Source: Nemertoderma westbladi (Eukaryota > Xenacoelomorpha > Nemertodermatida > Nemertodermatidae). From it: 57,610 nucleotides of DNA. The stretch covers positions 1 to 57,610 of the forward strand of contig JAUCBJ010004502.1 in NCBI GenBank assembly GCA_032718475.1, read 5' to 3'. The stretch's first letter is position 1. The number at the start of each line of letters is the position of its first letter. The notes beneath the pieces are model-generated. The model saw only the letters and a list, made by a program, of their open reading frames with translations, ran no database searches and was not told where the DNA came from. Below, in pieces: positions 1 to 10,886 of the stretch. Made by a program: the position numbers and the translations under genes.

Positions 1-1256
1 GTATTGCACCCTTCACCCAGGAGTTATAGCCCTCCTAGTAAAGTGGCTCGCCCCAAAGAGAAAAAGACTCTTGCTAGCTTTAAAAAACTGCGTAAATGCC
101 GTCCACGCAAGAAAGACTAACTGTTTAGAGTGTTTTCGTATTTTAGAAACTGTGATTTTGTATATTTTATAGACTTGAATCCCATTTTCTGGGAGCGGTG
201 TAAAAGCTTTTGCGGATATAATCAGTCCTTTTGCCCGCAAAGTACCGTGTAGGTGTTTTAGCGGACATAAAAAGCCGTTTTTGGCTGTATGTGTACTTTA
301 GCGGACATAAAAAGCTGTTTTTTCTGTATGTGTACTTTGGCGGACATAACAAGCCACTTATGCCGCAATGCGCCAAAATCCTCTTAGCACAGTATAGTCC
401 CGATGACTCAGATGACGACATCTACCAGCTGGTTTGCTGACATGGAAACGGCCGTTGGCCCTATGGGTTCTTTGTTCGGCTCAGCAACCAATCAGGGCGA
501 TTTTCATTTTATGTGGAAGGTAACTCCAAAAATCTTGCTGGGCGAGTTCAGTGTTGGTTTTTTCCATCTTCCTGAGCCTAGAACATCGGCTTTGGAATTC
601 TTGTGAGTTTCAGACTTTTAGCCAGCATTAGACTGCTTGATTATAGGATTGTATAACTGTTACCACGACACTCAACAGTACATACTTAGCATATCACTGC
701 TCACATACTCTTATCAAACTTATCATACTGCATTATTTTACTGTCGGTTATTAATTGTCATATATGTTGATGGATATATTGTTATATTTGGAGAACACAG
801 ATAAAGAATCATAATAACCCAAATTTCCTTGATTACTGAAGGTTAGAGGACAGGTTATCTGTAGCAATTGCGACTTACATTATAGTGGTTTTGTGTGAAT
901 TAAATGCTATTTCATAGCCACTACATGTTTCAGTTGCTATTCTCCGTATATATGATCAAATTAAGTGACGGTCGGCAGATTAGTGTGCAGTGGTGTGTGG
1001 TATTGTGCAGGAGTGTGACTGATAGCAAAGCATATCCTAAAGAATGCGCCTTATACAAAAATCATTAGCCATCTCGTTGTGTTTAGTGTAAGTCATAACT
1101 CTGTTTATATACTTATATCGCCACGTCCTAAAGGAACTGTTAATATTTTCCGAAAGTGGATAATATTTGTCAGAGATATTATAGTAACTCGTAATCGAAT
1201 AATACCATAGGTCTACACCGCAATAAAAATCAAAGCATCCGAATCCAGTCTCCCTT
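1..1256 (+). repeat. LTR-like repeat, copy 1
   Basis: The first ~240 bases closely match 24091-24320 (same GTATTGCACCC start, the same GGAGTTATA..CCTCCTAGTAAA stretch, TTTATAGACT and AAGCTTTTGCGGA). Weaker matches follow: a CCAAT-box region (485-510 against 24475-24500), and a shared end GAATCCAGTCTCCC near 1243 and 24837. The window begins one base inside the repeat. The middle (about 600-1200) is longer than in the other copy, so an insertion is likely there. LTR of an unidentified element is the best reading, because promoter-like CCAAT sequence and a coding remnant upstream of the second copy fit it. No partner gene is visible here. Confidence 0.5.
261..355. repeat. 40-bp tandem repeat, about 2.4 copies
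   Basis: GCGGACATAA begins at 261, 301 and 340. Each unit continues with an A/G-rich stretch, a T run and TGTATGTGTACTTT. It lies within LTR-like copy 1 and is not expanded in the copy at 24300, so it arose after the copies separated. Confidence 0.85.
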
Positions 1257-3364
1257 AACAGTGGGTGAATGGTCGCGCATAGATTGGTTTCGGCTAATGT
1301 TACTTTATGTGTACTAAGTAGTTTTGTAGGCTAAAGTCCATTCGTAAATTAAAAGACACCTAAAATTGGCAGGTTAAACTGCTAAGAGTCTAAAAGCACG
1401 AACACCAATCGTAAAAAAGAAGCCACACAATTACATCGGTCAATTAGGCATCTAATACCACTAGAAATTCCTAACCCAGATCTTGACCAATCGGCATTTA
1501 ATAAGGTCCAATCTCAAGCAAGTGAAAAAGTGAAGGATAATTATTCAAATCCTAACAGCAAAATTAGTCGATTCCCACGATCTACAAAAACAAATTTGCA
1601 TGATGAGTTTTATAAAATCTAAGACAAAATTGTATTATTACATACATAAATATGTATTCACTGCACGCACACACCGCACATGCACAGCACGCACTACCTA
1701 CGTTTGCATGTCACATAACCAAATATAATAGTAGAGTAGTCCGTAAAGTGTGTATTGCAGCATTTTGTTGGAGGTTATTATTATTAATGTACGAAATGTG
1801 TTTATAGTAATTTGTATTTGTAGTAATATTAGAGATACCTTGTAAAAGAACGGTAATCTGTAATGTTGCTAAATTATTATTAATATATCATTTGTGCTTT
1901 TACGTTGTTTTTAGGAATGTATACAGTTGTCTATCGTTTCATTTAACAATAGAGAAGAGGGCAGTGTAGCAAATTCTGTATAATACAACATTAACTATCT
2001 TAATTAGTAATTTATTCCAATTAGCCCTTTGACAATATCACACCATAACTTTAGAAAAACTGATATTCTAGAATATAATAAGTTTTTTAAGATAAATTGC
2101 TCAATCATAAGAAAACAAATAACGATCAATGATTTATATGAATTCGATAAGTGAAAAATAGACTTTACTTTTAATGCTAATATTGGATTGAGACAAATAC
2201 AAACAATAAAAAAAAAAAAACACAAAACAAACAATGGCTGTAATACCCACCACTAGGAAACAATCATACTTTAAAAATATCTTTTAGGTAGGAGTGGGAA
2301 AAGTCCAACAATATATTATTTACAGGTTTATTTACATTGCCAATGTTGGGAGACTGGCCCCGTCCTCAAATCCCAGACCGCTACGCCACCTCGTGCGAGA
2401 TCCGCGCAGGCAGTGGGAGTCACACCATAACTCATTGTATACAGTCCTATTCCTACAGTAGAATGTCCATTGTTTGTACTGTAGTTAGTAATACGTTCAG
2501 CTGTTGTAAGTGAATGTAGTAAATTGGTTAAATATTGGACTTGAATCAAGAATTGTTTGCGTTACTCATTTATTCATTATATTAGTATTGTATTGAAAAG
2601 ACGCCCCATTTTTTGTTTATTTGAAACTTCCTATCTTTATGACAAACTCATTTGACTTTGGTCAAACCAATTTACGCATTACATTGTCTGCTTAACTTGT
2701 TTTACCATCATATACAATCGACACCGATCCCTTCATACATTGTCTGTTAAACCATATACATTGGGGCGAACACATATACATTGGGGCGTTACATTTGCGG
2801 GCAGGTTGATTAATTCCAACTCTGATCCTATACCACTGCGCTGTTTACAGTCTAATTTCTCCCATTGATTGTTTCCACGATTGTTGATTGTTCAATCTTA
2901 CAGTTTATAGACTGTATTCACCAATGCATTGCTTTATTGCCCATTCATTTTGTAATCATTAATGTACTGCCTAACTACTGACCTTACTGCCAATTGTCTG
3001 ATTCGTAACCATATACAATCCCATACCAGAAAATATTCAACGTCTGTTACAATCATAAACTCATGCTTGCCATTCAGAACCATCTTAATGCCCATTGCTC
3101 ATCATTTGACATGTTCATTGCACTGGCTCATATACTGTAGTTTCAGTTAAACATTCCATTCACGGACTATTTATTATTTAATCATCTAGTAATCTTAAAT
3201 TTATATATTTATTTTCTCTCAACACAGCTTTTAGTTATATACTGTAGTACATTTGTAGTAATGAATTTTTTTTTTACATATAACCACTTACTCTCCAGTA
3301 CTATCCCCCTAGACTCTCTCCATTGCCAGTCCTAATCACCTCAGTAGAGTGATAATCCCACAGC
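1257..3364. other. no recognisable gene
   Basis: AT-rich DNA with many stops in all frames. It holds short A runs (2207-2221), CA-rich sequence near 1665-1695 and a 20-bp direct duplication (CATATACATTGGGGCG at 2753 and 2773). On the minus strand at about 2370-2385 a GTGGCGTAGCGG sequence resembles a pol III A box, but no B box follows at tRNA spacing. I see no coding signal. Confidence 0.6.
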
Positions 3365-4589
3365 ATGTCCCAGGATACACAGCGATGCTGCAACGGCAAA
3401 TCAGGCCATTGTTTGAGATGCGCCTGTGCCAAGCCTGGGCAATTGTGCCATAACTGTGCCCCTTCAAAATACGGGTTCTGCGCTAATGGGGGAATGATAC
3501 AAGGTTCCAACCGAATCCAACCCAGCAGCTACTCACAACCTTCACCAGTCCGAGATACCAGGGATACCTCAATGACTGGCTCTTCCTCACAACCACCCAA
3601 ATCCAGCGATATATTGACAGACAAAGATACCCTTGTAGATGCAGACGAGACCCTGCATGATAGTCTCACAGAAACCAGACCCACAGGTGGCCCAATGCCC
3701 AGATGCTCACTCTTGTAGGACCAGCCAATGGGGCTTCTTTGCCAGCGGATTGGGCTGTCGCAAGTTCTGACAAGCACGCAATTGCGTCAGCCTGTCCCGG
3801 ACAATTAGCAGCACCTCAAGGGGCAATAACGTCTATCCCCGATGAGGTAACACTTGATTTACGTAATCCAGCAAGCCAGAATGACTGCTTAACCGACCTG
3901 GCTGACCCAACTGTCGATTGGCCCATTCTTGCTAGCCCAGCCTTTGGCATACCACCCCAGGCGGGTTCAGAGATCATGTACAACGACCCAGCGTGTTCAG
4001 CAACCAGAGTGAATGTTCCTGCCTGTTCCAGTTCCTTTGCCAACCAGACACTCCCAGTACTCAGTCTGTCCACCCCTGCCGATCAACCAAGCTCAGCAGA
4101 TGATCTTTCAAGGCATTCCAAGCAACATCTTAAAAAACCAGGTGAGAGTCTAATTATGTCACAGTGATCCATGCAACCACATATATTCTGCAGGTGTGAC
4201 GCAAGAGGATGTAGCCCCACCAGCAGATGCAGCTGAAGATGAAGTCGAAGTCGGGCTGCAAAGACTGTATGCCCTAGGTAATGGGACTGTGTAGGAACCC
4301 AATAAGGAGCACCTCTCCAGCCATCTCTAAATCACACAAAATAGATGCCCAACCATCTCCCGTACTTAGCAATGAAGACATCTTCACTGATGCCAGGGAC
4401 TTTTCTCCGTTTGCGTGCCCAAACACATGTTCCAGGGCGAAACCCAGTGACAGTGATCAGCCCCCATCAGGAATACAGAATATCAATATGTATGGTACAA
4501 AGCAGAATCCCTCAACCACCGAATCCTTAGAATCTGCATTCAAGGAGGAGTGGATTAATGCACCCGGAACTTCAAAGGATCCCGACTGA
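3365..4589 (+). CDS. cysteine-rich hypothetical protein, four short exons
   Basis: The reading frame is kept only if three short introns are removed: 3687-3718 (32 nt), 4142-4193 (52 nt, GTGAGA..TTCTGCAG) and 4278-4320 (43 nt, GTAATG..CTCTCCAG). The exon lengths 322, 423, 84 and 269 sum to 1098, which gives 365 codons plus a stop. The N-terminus has eight cysteines within residues 8-39, spaced like a compact zinc-binding module (CC..C..C.C..C..C..C). The rest is Pro/Ser/Asp-rich with no recognised domain. I recall similar Cys clusters in proteins linked to invertebrate retrotransposons, but cannot assign a family. The start ATG at 3365 follows a possible acceptor (CCCACAG), so an upstream exon may exist. 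The 32-nt intron is suspiciously small, and an indel is the alternative. Confidence 0.5.
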
Positions 4590-5435
4590 GAGAGCCGACA
4601 TGCCCGCCTCGTTAAGCTACCAGGTTGCAGTTATCTCGTTCCAGGAGGCAATGTAGGCAGAAAAGCTACCGAGCTACCGCCCTGCTATGCTATCCCCATG
4701 TGCTTTCTTGCCCCTCATTGGCCTAACTATCAATTCTCGCCTTTGGCACTTTCCCTGAATGTTATCCCTCTCCGCTAGCCTTGACCAGCCCTCACTCCTC
4801 ACTCATTTCCACTAATTTTCTCACAGAACTTACTGTCCCTTTCTCTCCCCCCAGTCCCCTTTGGACTCATCCTTATTCACTGCTCGCTCCACACACTTGA
4901 ATTGCACTCTTCTACTTTTCTCTCATTCTGACCCCTCCTCTTCATACTCCTCTCAAACTCAATCAGCTTTCATTGTCACTCTCTACACCCCTGTCGGATT
5001 CCAATATTCCATTAGTACGGCCACACTAAAGAAATGGGATCCGTTCAATGTCCCGTCCTCCTGTCCTAGTCAATTAATCCCCAGTCCCAGTAGCTAATTG
5101 GAAAAGGTTATATATATGACTATAGTATTTACATTGGTTATATTCGATTATACTGGCTAATTAATAATCTACATACGTACATACTTTATCAATTTGCACT
5201 TGGGAGTTAGTATCTACCCTACTGTGGTGCCTTCCAGGCACACCCACGTCTCAGTCCCCGAGTTCTAGTTTGTCCCTCCCGTCTTCGGGAACCATCTAAG
5301 TTCTCTACCCCTGTCATCATCTTGCTTGGATCGCTTCTTTCCCTCCAGTTTCTCCTCCCTGAGACCTCTCATTCTTGCTGTCACCGACCTGCTGATCCCC
5401 GTCGTCGGTTCTTTAGGTGCCGGCGTTATCAGATC
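4590..5435. other. no confident gene; 3' flank of element E
   Basis: Pyrimidine-rich on the plus strand at 4720-5090, then AT-rich. The 3' end and 3' LTR of minus-strand element E should lie here or to the left, but I could not find a repeat matching a 5' LTR of E. On the minus strand 5300-5435 continues the frame of the decayed exonuclease-like gene beyond a stop. Confidence 0.4.
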
Positions 5436-6279
5436 TCAATATCGCTTGGTCAGTGGTCCCTCCGAATGCCCTTCCTGTTTCCCCTTGGTAGCATCCCACA
5501 AGATCATTTTCATCTCCCGCGGCACATGTTCTGCCAGGAAGTCCCGGAACTCGACTCTGTTTTCCGGCGACCACCTATCTAAGTACCTCTGAGCAGTAAT
5601 AACTCCTCCGTATGACGCCACTGTCGCCACCTCCTGGTATGTGAATGGCAGTCTCCTCCTAATAATCTAATGGTGGGCCTTCACGTTAATGTTAAAGAAA
5701 CCCCACCTTAATCGTTGTCTTCTCTCTTACTAGTTCCTGTACCGCCTTTGGCAACCGGTTCAATTTCGGGCCGCTCTTATTCCCGTAGGTTCCCAGGTTG
5801 AATAGAAAGATATCTCCATTTGGCACCACCAAGTGTAGTAGTATAGTTCTAGCCGATCCTGCCAACTCTTTTCTTGAAACCTCGTCATCCTCCACAGTCC
5901 CTTCATCATCTAGGACTATGTATCCGCCCCTGCACACAGAGTCTACAAACCTCCTCCCCTCCTTCTTCAGTGGTTCCCTCGGATGGATCGGTATCCCGAA
6001 CTTCGCCTCATCTCATTTCACTACGTAGCAAAAATGTTGGAGGATCCCGTTGTCTAATGACAGTGTCCCGTAGGTCCAGACCAGTCGTTCCTCATGCATC
6101 TCCTTAAACTGGTCCTGCAGCGCATGCGCTCTGTGGCCCTTCGGCAGCAGTTTGTAGTACCCTCTCGTCTTCTCCTCCGGATACCTCTGCGTGTAGTCCA
6201 CTAGTATTTCTTTTCCAGTCTCCTCCGCCTTTCTCCTCTTTACTCGCCTCTCCGCCATCACGAACTTTCCTGCGCTCAC
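5436..6279 (-). pseudogene. broken exonuclease-like (DEDD superfamily) accessory gene of element E
   Basis: From ATG at 6279 the frame runs to 5692 with one internal TGA at 6013-6015; a second frame carries on at 5630-5436. Around 5905 it reads YIVLDDEGT, which fits Exo I (D-x-E). About 25 residues later comes ILLHLVVPNGDIFLFNL, then LPKAVQEL...TTIKVG, the order seen at the start of RNase D/WRN/EXD exonuclease domains. The Exo II region is damaged at 5690 by stop and frameshift. A possible Exo III region is near DRWSPENRVEFRDF. It sits downstream of pol after a tandem-repeat spacer, exactly like the intact 866-residue gene of element B. What is seen: motif order. What is known: these motifs hold the metal-binding acids. 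What is inferred: an element-encoded nuclease. Confidence 0.6.
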
Positions 6280-6810
6280 CTAATTGGTGGTGCCTTACCA
6301 AGGCTCAATAGAGTGATGGCTGTTAGATTAAACAAGATGCTAGCTGTTTAGTCATTCAGTGATAGCCTACGCCCTATCGTTGTACTCTCTTGGTCACACT
6401 GTTACACTTTCTTTCCCAAAGGGTGCCCATTTTCCTTAAATTGTAAATTTTGTCCATTACTTTAATTATGGTTCTAGAATCCTTGCTCCCTTGTTGCTAT
6501 AATTTACCAATTTTTAATTTCTAATATTATTTATGTTCCCTTTCCCTGTGCTATTACAATTACCTGCGGATTACTAACCCTAAGTAATCCTTCCTTCCTA
6601 TTGTGTACAGAGCAGACTAGCTATACTTTTATTGCTGTGCTAGCTTTCTACTAGACAGTTTTCTAACTCTGTAACAATACTTTATATTTACACTGCAGCC
6701 TGTGTGGTACAGTAGTCTATTTTGTGTGGCCTACACGGTCCATCCTGCTGAACCCACGTGCCCCCATTTCTTTCCTTATTCCAACATGGCACTCTTAGTG
6801 CCCAACTCTA
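6280..6810. other. spacer between pol and exonuclease-like gene of element E
   Basis: AT-rich sequence with no long frame on either strand. On the minus strand it lies upstream of the ATG at 6279, so it could hold a promoter or splice acceptor for the accessory gene. I see no clear TATA box. Confidence 0.4.
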
Positions 6811-7205
6811 GTACGGCGTGCGTACATACTATTTCTATACTGGTACGGTGTGTGTACATACTATTTCTATTCTGGTACTGCGTGAGTACATACTATTTCT
6901 GTTCTGGTATGGCGTGCGTACATACTACTAAATTCTGGTACGGCGTGCATACATACTACTAAATTCTGGATGGGCGTGCTTCTAAATTCTGGTGCGGCGT
7001 GCATACATACTTACTAAATCCTCGTACGGTGTGCGTACATACTATTAAATTCTGGTACGGCGTGTGTAAATACTACTAAATTCTGGTACGGTGTGCGTAC
7101 ATACTTACTAAATTCTGGTACAGCGTGCGTACATACTATTAAATTCTGGTACGGCATGCGTACATACTATTTTATTCTGGTACGGCGTGCGTACATACTA
7201 CATAC
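6811..7205. repeat. tandem repeat, about 12 units of 30-34 bp
   Basis: Units follow the pattern GGTACGGCGTGCGTACATACTA followed by a short AT-rich tail (TTTCTATTCT or CTAAATTCT). There is an early sub-array with TTTCT tails (6811-6905) and a later one with AAATTCT tails. GTGCGTACATAC contains the palindrome GTAC. The array lies between pol and the exonuclease-like gene of element E, the same place as the 39137-39560 array in element B. Confidence 0.85.
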
Positions 7206-7573
7206 TATGCAATTTTTTTTTTATTAAAATATATATAAAATGCAGATGAGAAGGGCGTATCGCCCTCATTCCCACCCCCCTCAGTCCAATATATTGGACG
7301 ACTTAACATTAGGGTGATGCTTCCAATAGACAACACTTTCCTACCGCCCTCCTATAGGTTTTCCTATCCTTTTCACCTATTTTTCCTCCGATTCTTTATT
7401 CCACGGTTCTAGTTCTACCGTCTTCCCCTGGGTATGTTTCTACCACTCTAGCCAGTCCCCATTGGTTGTTGATAATGGTGTCGTCTGTGACGATTACTAA
7501 GTCACCTTCTTAAGTTCTCTATTCGATCTCCTCCACTTGCTCCCCCTGTGTAGTGTTGGGAGGTACTCTTCTA
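7206..7573 (-). pseudogene. decayed integrase C-terminal region of element E
   Basis: On the minus strand, after the frame at 7574 stops, an adjacent frame resumes (EEYLPTLHRGSKW) and a third frame shows a sequence like the conserved BEL post-integrase region (W..ARVVETYPG..G..RTVE, about 7470-7400). At least one frameshift and one stop intervene. The left end (7208-7245) is AT-rich and marks the end of recognisable pol. Confidence 0.45.
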
Positions 7574-8362
7574 TCATCTCCTCCAATACTCCGCGCTTAT
7601 TGCTGTGGCGACTTTCCAACTTTGACGTGAATGTATATCATCTGGATCTATATTCCTCATGTCAATCGTCATCGGTCTCTCCATGAGTAAATGGGACGGT
7701 GTTAGGACGTCTAGCGATTCCGGATCATCATTTTCGGGATATAGTGGCCTGCTATTAATAATCCCTTCGCATTTGGCTAACACCGAACTCAGTACGTCTT
7801 CGGTGACTATGTGATTACTCATTAATTTGGTCATGAGCTGTTTGGAGCTTCCTACAAGCCTCTCCACACATCCTTGGGTATGTGGGGCATATGGCGTTCT
7901 CCGCTCCCACTTTATGAGATGTTTTCTCATAGCCGCCCTGACATCTTCTCCTTCCAATATGTATATGGCCTCAGCTAACTCGTTCTCCGCGCTCATGAAG
8001 TTGGTCCCATTATCCGAGTATAATATCTTGACTGACCCAACTCTGCAGGCTACGAACCTTTCTAGGGCATTAATACATGCCGACGCCATGGTGTCCTGTG
8101 CTCGTTCTATCACCTTCTGCTGCGACTCTACCCGCTTATCTGCCATAATCTGTCCTTTTGACATTGTGGGGTTGTCCATCGTTGTCTCCGGTGGTCTATC
8201 CTCTATGGCTTCCATAAACTCCCTGGAGTTGGACTGGAAATTGGTGAGGTTGAAGCCGGATCCTTTTAGGATGTTGCAAACTTTGCGTCCTATCTCCAGT
8301 ATTTCTTCAACCATGTTTCCAGACCCCATTCCATAGTCCACATAGAATCCGCGTCGAATCAT
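7574..8362 (-). pseudogene. RT C-terminus fused by deletion to integrase core, BEL/Pao element E
   Basis: The first 45 residues are the end of the RT fingers/palm: FYVDYGMGSG holds the RT active site, but the second Asp of YVDD is Tyr, so the polymerase would be inactive. After residue ~55 the sequence jumps to the middle of an integrase core: a helix (ACINALERF), the second catalytic Asp in YSDNGTNF, the Glu in CVERLVG and the tail LTPSHLL. RT thumb, RNase H, the integrase zinc finger and the first catalytic Asp are gone, an internal deletion of roughly 600 codons. The start overlaps the preceding frame by 4 nt (8359-8362), which looks like a one-base frameshift within RT rather than a true start. 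Confidence 0.8.
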
Positions 8363-9723
8363 GTCGATCGCTTCCCACTGTATTTCCCTTCTTTACCTTC
8401 CACTGTATCTCTTACAGCCATAGTCGTTGTAAATGAGGACGTTTTGGCCCCCATGTTCTGTACAACCATCTTGTACATCGGTATCTCTGAGGGTTCTTCG
8501 TCGCCATTGTACCATAGGAAGCGCTGACTGTTGCTGTCTTCCTCCATCACCTGGACTTGGTTAAACATGCCTTCAATGTTGCACATAAAGGTGTGCTTTC
8601 CGTTCCTGAACCTCAACAGCATCTCTATGCCTGAGTTGTAGATGTTGGGGCCCTCCAGCAGATACTTGTTCAAGCTCTTACCATTCATCTTGGCTGAGGC
8701 ATCAACCACCATCCGTAGTTTGCCCTTCTTAGGGTCCAAAGCCACGTGCAGTGGCAGGTAGTAAGTCCTGTCCATGGTCGGTTCGTTAACTGGTAGTTCC
8801 TTGGCCCACCCTTTATCCACGTATTTCTTAATCGTTTTGTGGATATTTTCATCCTTCTTGTGGCTCCGCCTGAGCATTTGTTTCAGCTTCCAAACCCTTG
8901 TCAGGACCACCCTTTTGTTATCTGGCAGCAGTAACTTTGGTTGTTTCCATACCATTTCCATACTATACCGCCCCCCTTTGCACTTGATCGAGTTTTCCAC
9001 ACTCTCCAGTGCTTGCTTGTCCTCCACTGAGGTCCCGACCCTGGTCTCCTTCAACCCCTCGAAGTCCTGCCGCAGCAGCCTCTTGAGTTGCTCTTCTGCT
9101 CCTTTGTCCTCCATTTCCCTCATCGTGCCCGCAAACATGCACCCTGAGGATTCCGTCACGCTGAATTGGATCTTGGTCTTGATTGGGCTGCTTAGTTTCC
9201 ACCCGAATGTTGTAAGAACTGCCATTGGGTCTCGTTGTCTATCCCCTCCACATATAGTTTGCAGTCTCTCGTGGGCTGTCGGACAGTCCATCCCGACTAT
9301 GAGAGATAACTTCGAGACATCCAATTGTGGTATGGAAAAATCGATTCCGTCCAGGAACTGATATTGTTTGACCTCGATGCCTATGGGTAGCCTGGCGTTG
9401 ATGTTGATCGATTCTATGATCTGGATGGGGTCGATCGCCGCCCCATAATCGCAACCTGGTGCTATTGCCGATATTTCACAATGTCCCGTTTTCATCTTTA
9501 ATACCTCATCCTTACTCGAGATGGTAGTCACCGCCATTTTGCTCGGTCTTGTTTGCATCCCTATCTCTTTGGCCACCCAATTCTCCACCAGCGTGAATGC
9601 CGCTCCACTGTCGATCAACATTAACGTTGTGACCGACCTCCCGCTCTCTCCTATTATCCTCACCGGTACCACCCCGACTAGTACCATTCCCCTTCTCTTC
9701 CCTCCCATGGTGCTCGTTGCCAT
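8359..9723 (-). pseudogene. BEL/Pao protease and N-terminal RT, element E
   Basis: 454 codons. Residues ~15-65 carry a retropepsin with LMLIDSGAAFTLVE (active site D-S-G) and a later SLIVGMDCP, the typical BEL flap region. A spacer with SGCMFAG follows, then the BEL RT entry (VWKQPKLLLPDNKRV), YYLPLHVALDPKKGKLRMVVDASA and CNIEGMFNQVQV (Asp of RT motif A replaced by Glu). The frame ends near 8359 just before the YVDD region, which continues in another frame. Length and domain order match BEL pol, but in intact BEL elements gag through integrase is usually one frame. Confidence 0.85.
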
Positions 9724-9780
9724 TGTCTGGCCTCTGTACCCATTACCTTGGTCGTGTTTTATTGGTCACTCTGGACATTG

Positions 9781-10170
9781 CTACGCGATGTGCCCTTGTG
9801 TTCTGCATCGGAAACATAATCCATTCTTCCCCATGTAGGCTATTTGATCTTGTCTAAACAATGTTTCCCAGTTTTTACAATCGCCCATCTTATTTGATGC
9901 GAATATGTGAATCTGACACCTGTGTTTGGGGTCATAGCCTTCCTTAAGGATAGTTTCTAGTGTTGCGTCCAGACCTCTGTCTATCAGTTTAGCGTTTTGG
10001 TTGTTTGGACTCGGCCTATTGGGGGTATTGGGTCTATATTGGCTCGTGTTGTTATTTTGTCTTTGTCCCTGCCATGGTGTGGTTCTACTCCCAGCTGTCT
10101 GTGGACTAGAAGTCCCCTGCCACGGTGTGGCTCTACTTTCAGCCCCCTGTGGACTAGAAGTCCCCTGCAT
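9781..10170 (-). pseudogene. gag nucleocapsid region, element E
   Basis: The N-terminal half is a Pro/Ser/Gln-rich duplication (SSPQ..SRTTPWQG repeated, encoded by 10075-10170). The C-terminus reads LCFRCRTQGH, the first half of a CCHC zinc knuckle, and the frame then shifts. A conserved KHRCQIH...NWETLF segment precedes it, as in BEL gag between the DUF1759-like core and the knuckles. Confidence 0.65.
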
Positions 10171-10241
10171 GGTCGCATACGGTAATGATTGTCTTAGTCT
10201 GTGTAGTGCGTTAGTCGCACTATGTTTGGTTTTGGTCGACT

Positions 10242-10886
10242 TTATTCGCTTCTCGACGCCTTCCCTAGGCTGTCCTCACTATAGACTGGATCTTTTATTA
10301 ACTCCGCCTCATAATTAAGGAAGTTTGACATTTCCTCTAACCCAGGCTCTGCAACTTTCTTCTCTCTGGTGGAGAAGGTGATCTTTCTCCACTTGTTTCT
10401 TAACCAGATCAGTAGTGCCTGCGCTATTGTAGTGATGTTGTTTGATGCATTTAGCTCGTATGGTGCTTCTAGGGTGTTTAATACTATCAGCGCCTTTTCG
10501 ACCTTGTTTGCGAAGGTTTTAATGCTCATGGGGTTATCCTGTAGTCCTCCTGATGTTATTCCCCTTAAGGTTTGTAGTATTATCTTTGCAGGATGTCCAA
10601 ATTCCCTGTCCAGGGCTCGCCTTGCAGTCGTGAATCTTCCCTCAATACCTTGGTACTGTCTCACGATGTCATAAGCTGCCCCCCCTGTATAGACTTGCAG
10701 ATACTTAAGGCACTCAGCCTGTGTGAGATTTTTCGTCAAAATCTCATTGCTGTACATCCACCGGAATTGTAGATATTCTTCCGGGTTACTGCCATCAAAC
10801 TTAAAAGGCTCCACTGGTGGTAGCTCAATTCTGGTCTTTAATGCGTTGATGAGTGTTGCCATTCCCATCGCTTGGACTTCCAGCAC
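10242..10886 (-). pseudogene. gag core (DUF1759-like), BEL/Pao element E
   Basis: 214 codons. LPPVEPFKFDGSNPEEYLQF, a later GGAAYDIV and an ALDREFGHP segment match the retrotransposon gag core of BEL/Pao (LP...F.G....W..F, then L.G.A...I, L...YG). This is the assembly domain of the particle protein. It is flanked by frameshifts on both sides. Confidence 0.75.

Noticed and set aside
2360-2400. tRNA-derived SINE on the minus strand (GTGGCGTAGCGG A-box-like sequence)
   Set aside because: No B box follows at the right distance and no repeat copy was seen.
6811-7205. CRISPR array
   Set aside because: Units are nearly contiguous tandem copies without unique spacers of constant length, and the genome is eukaryotic.
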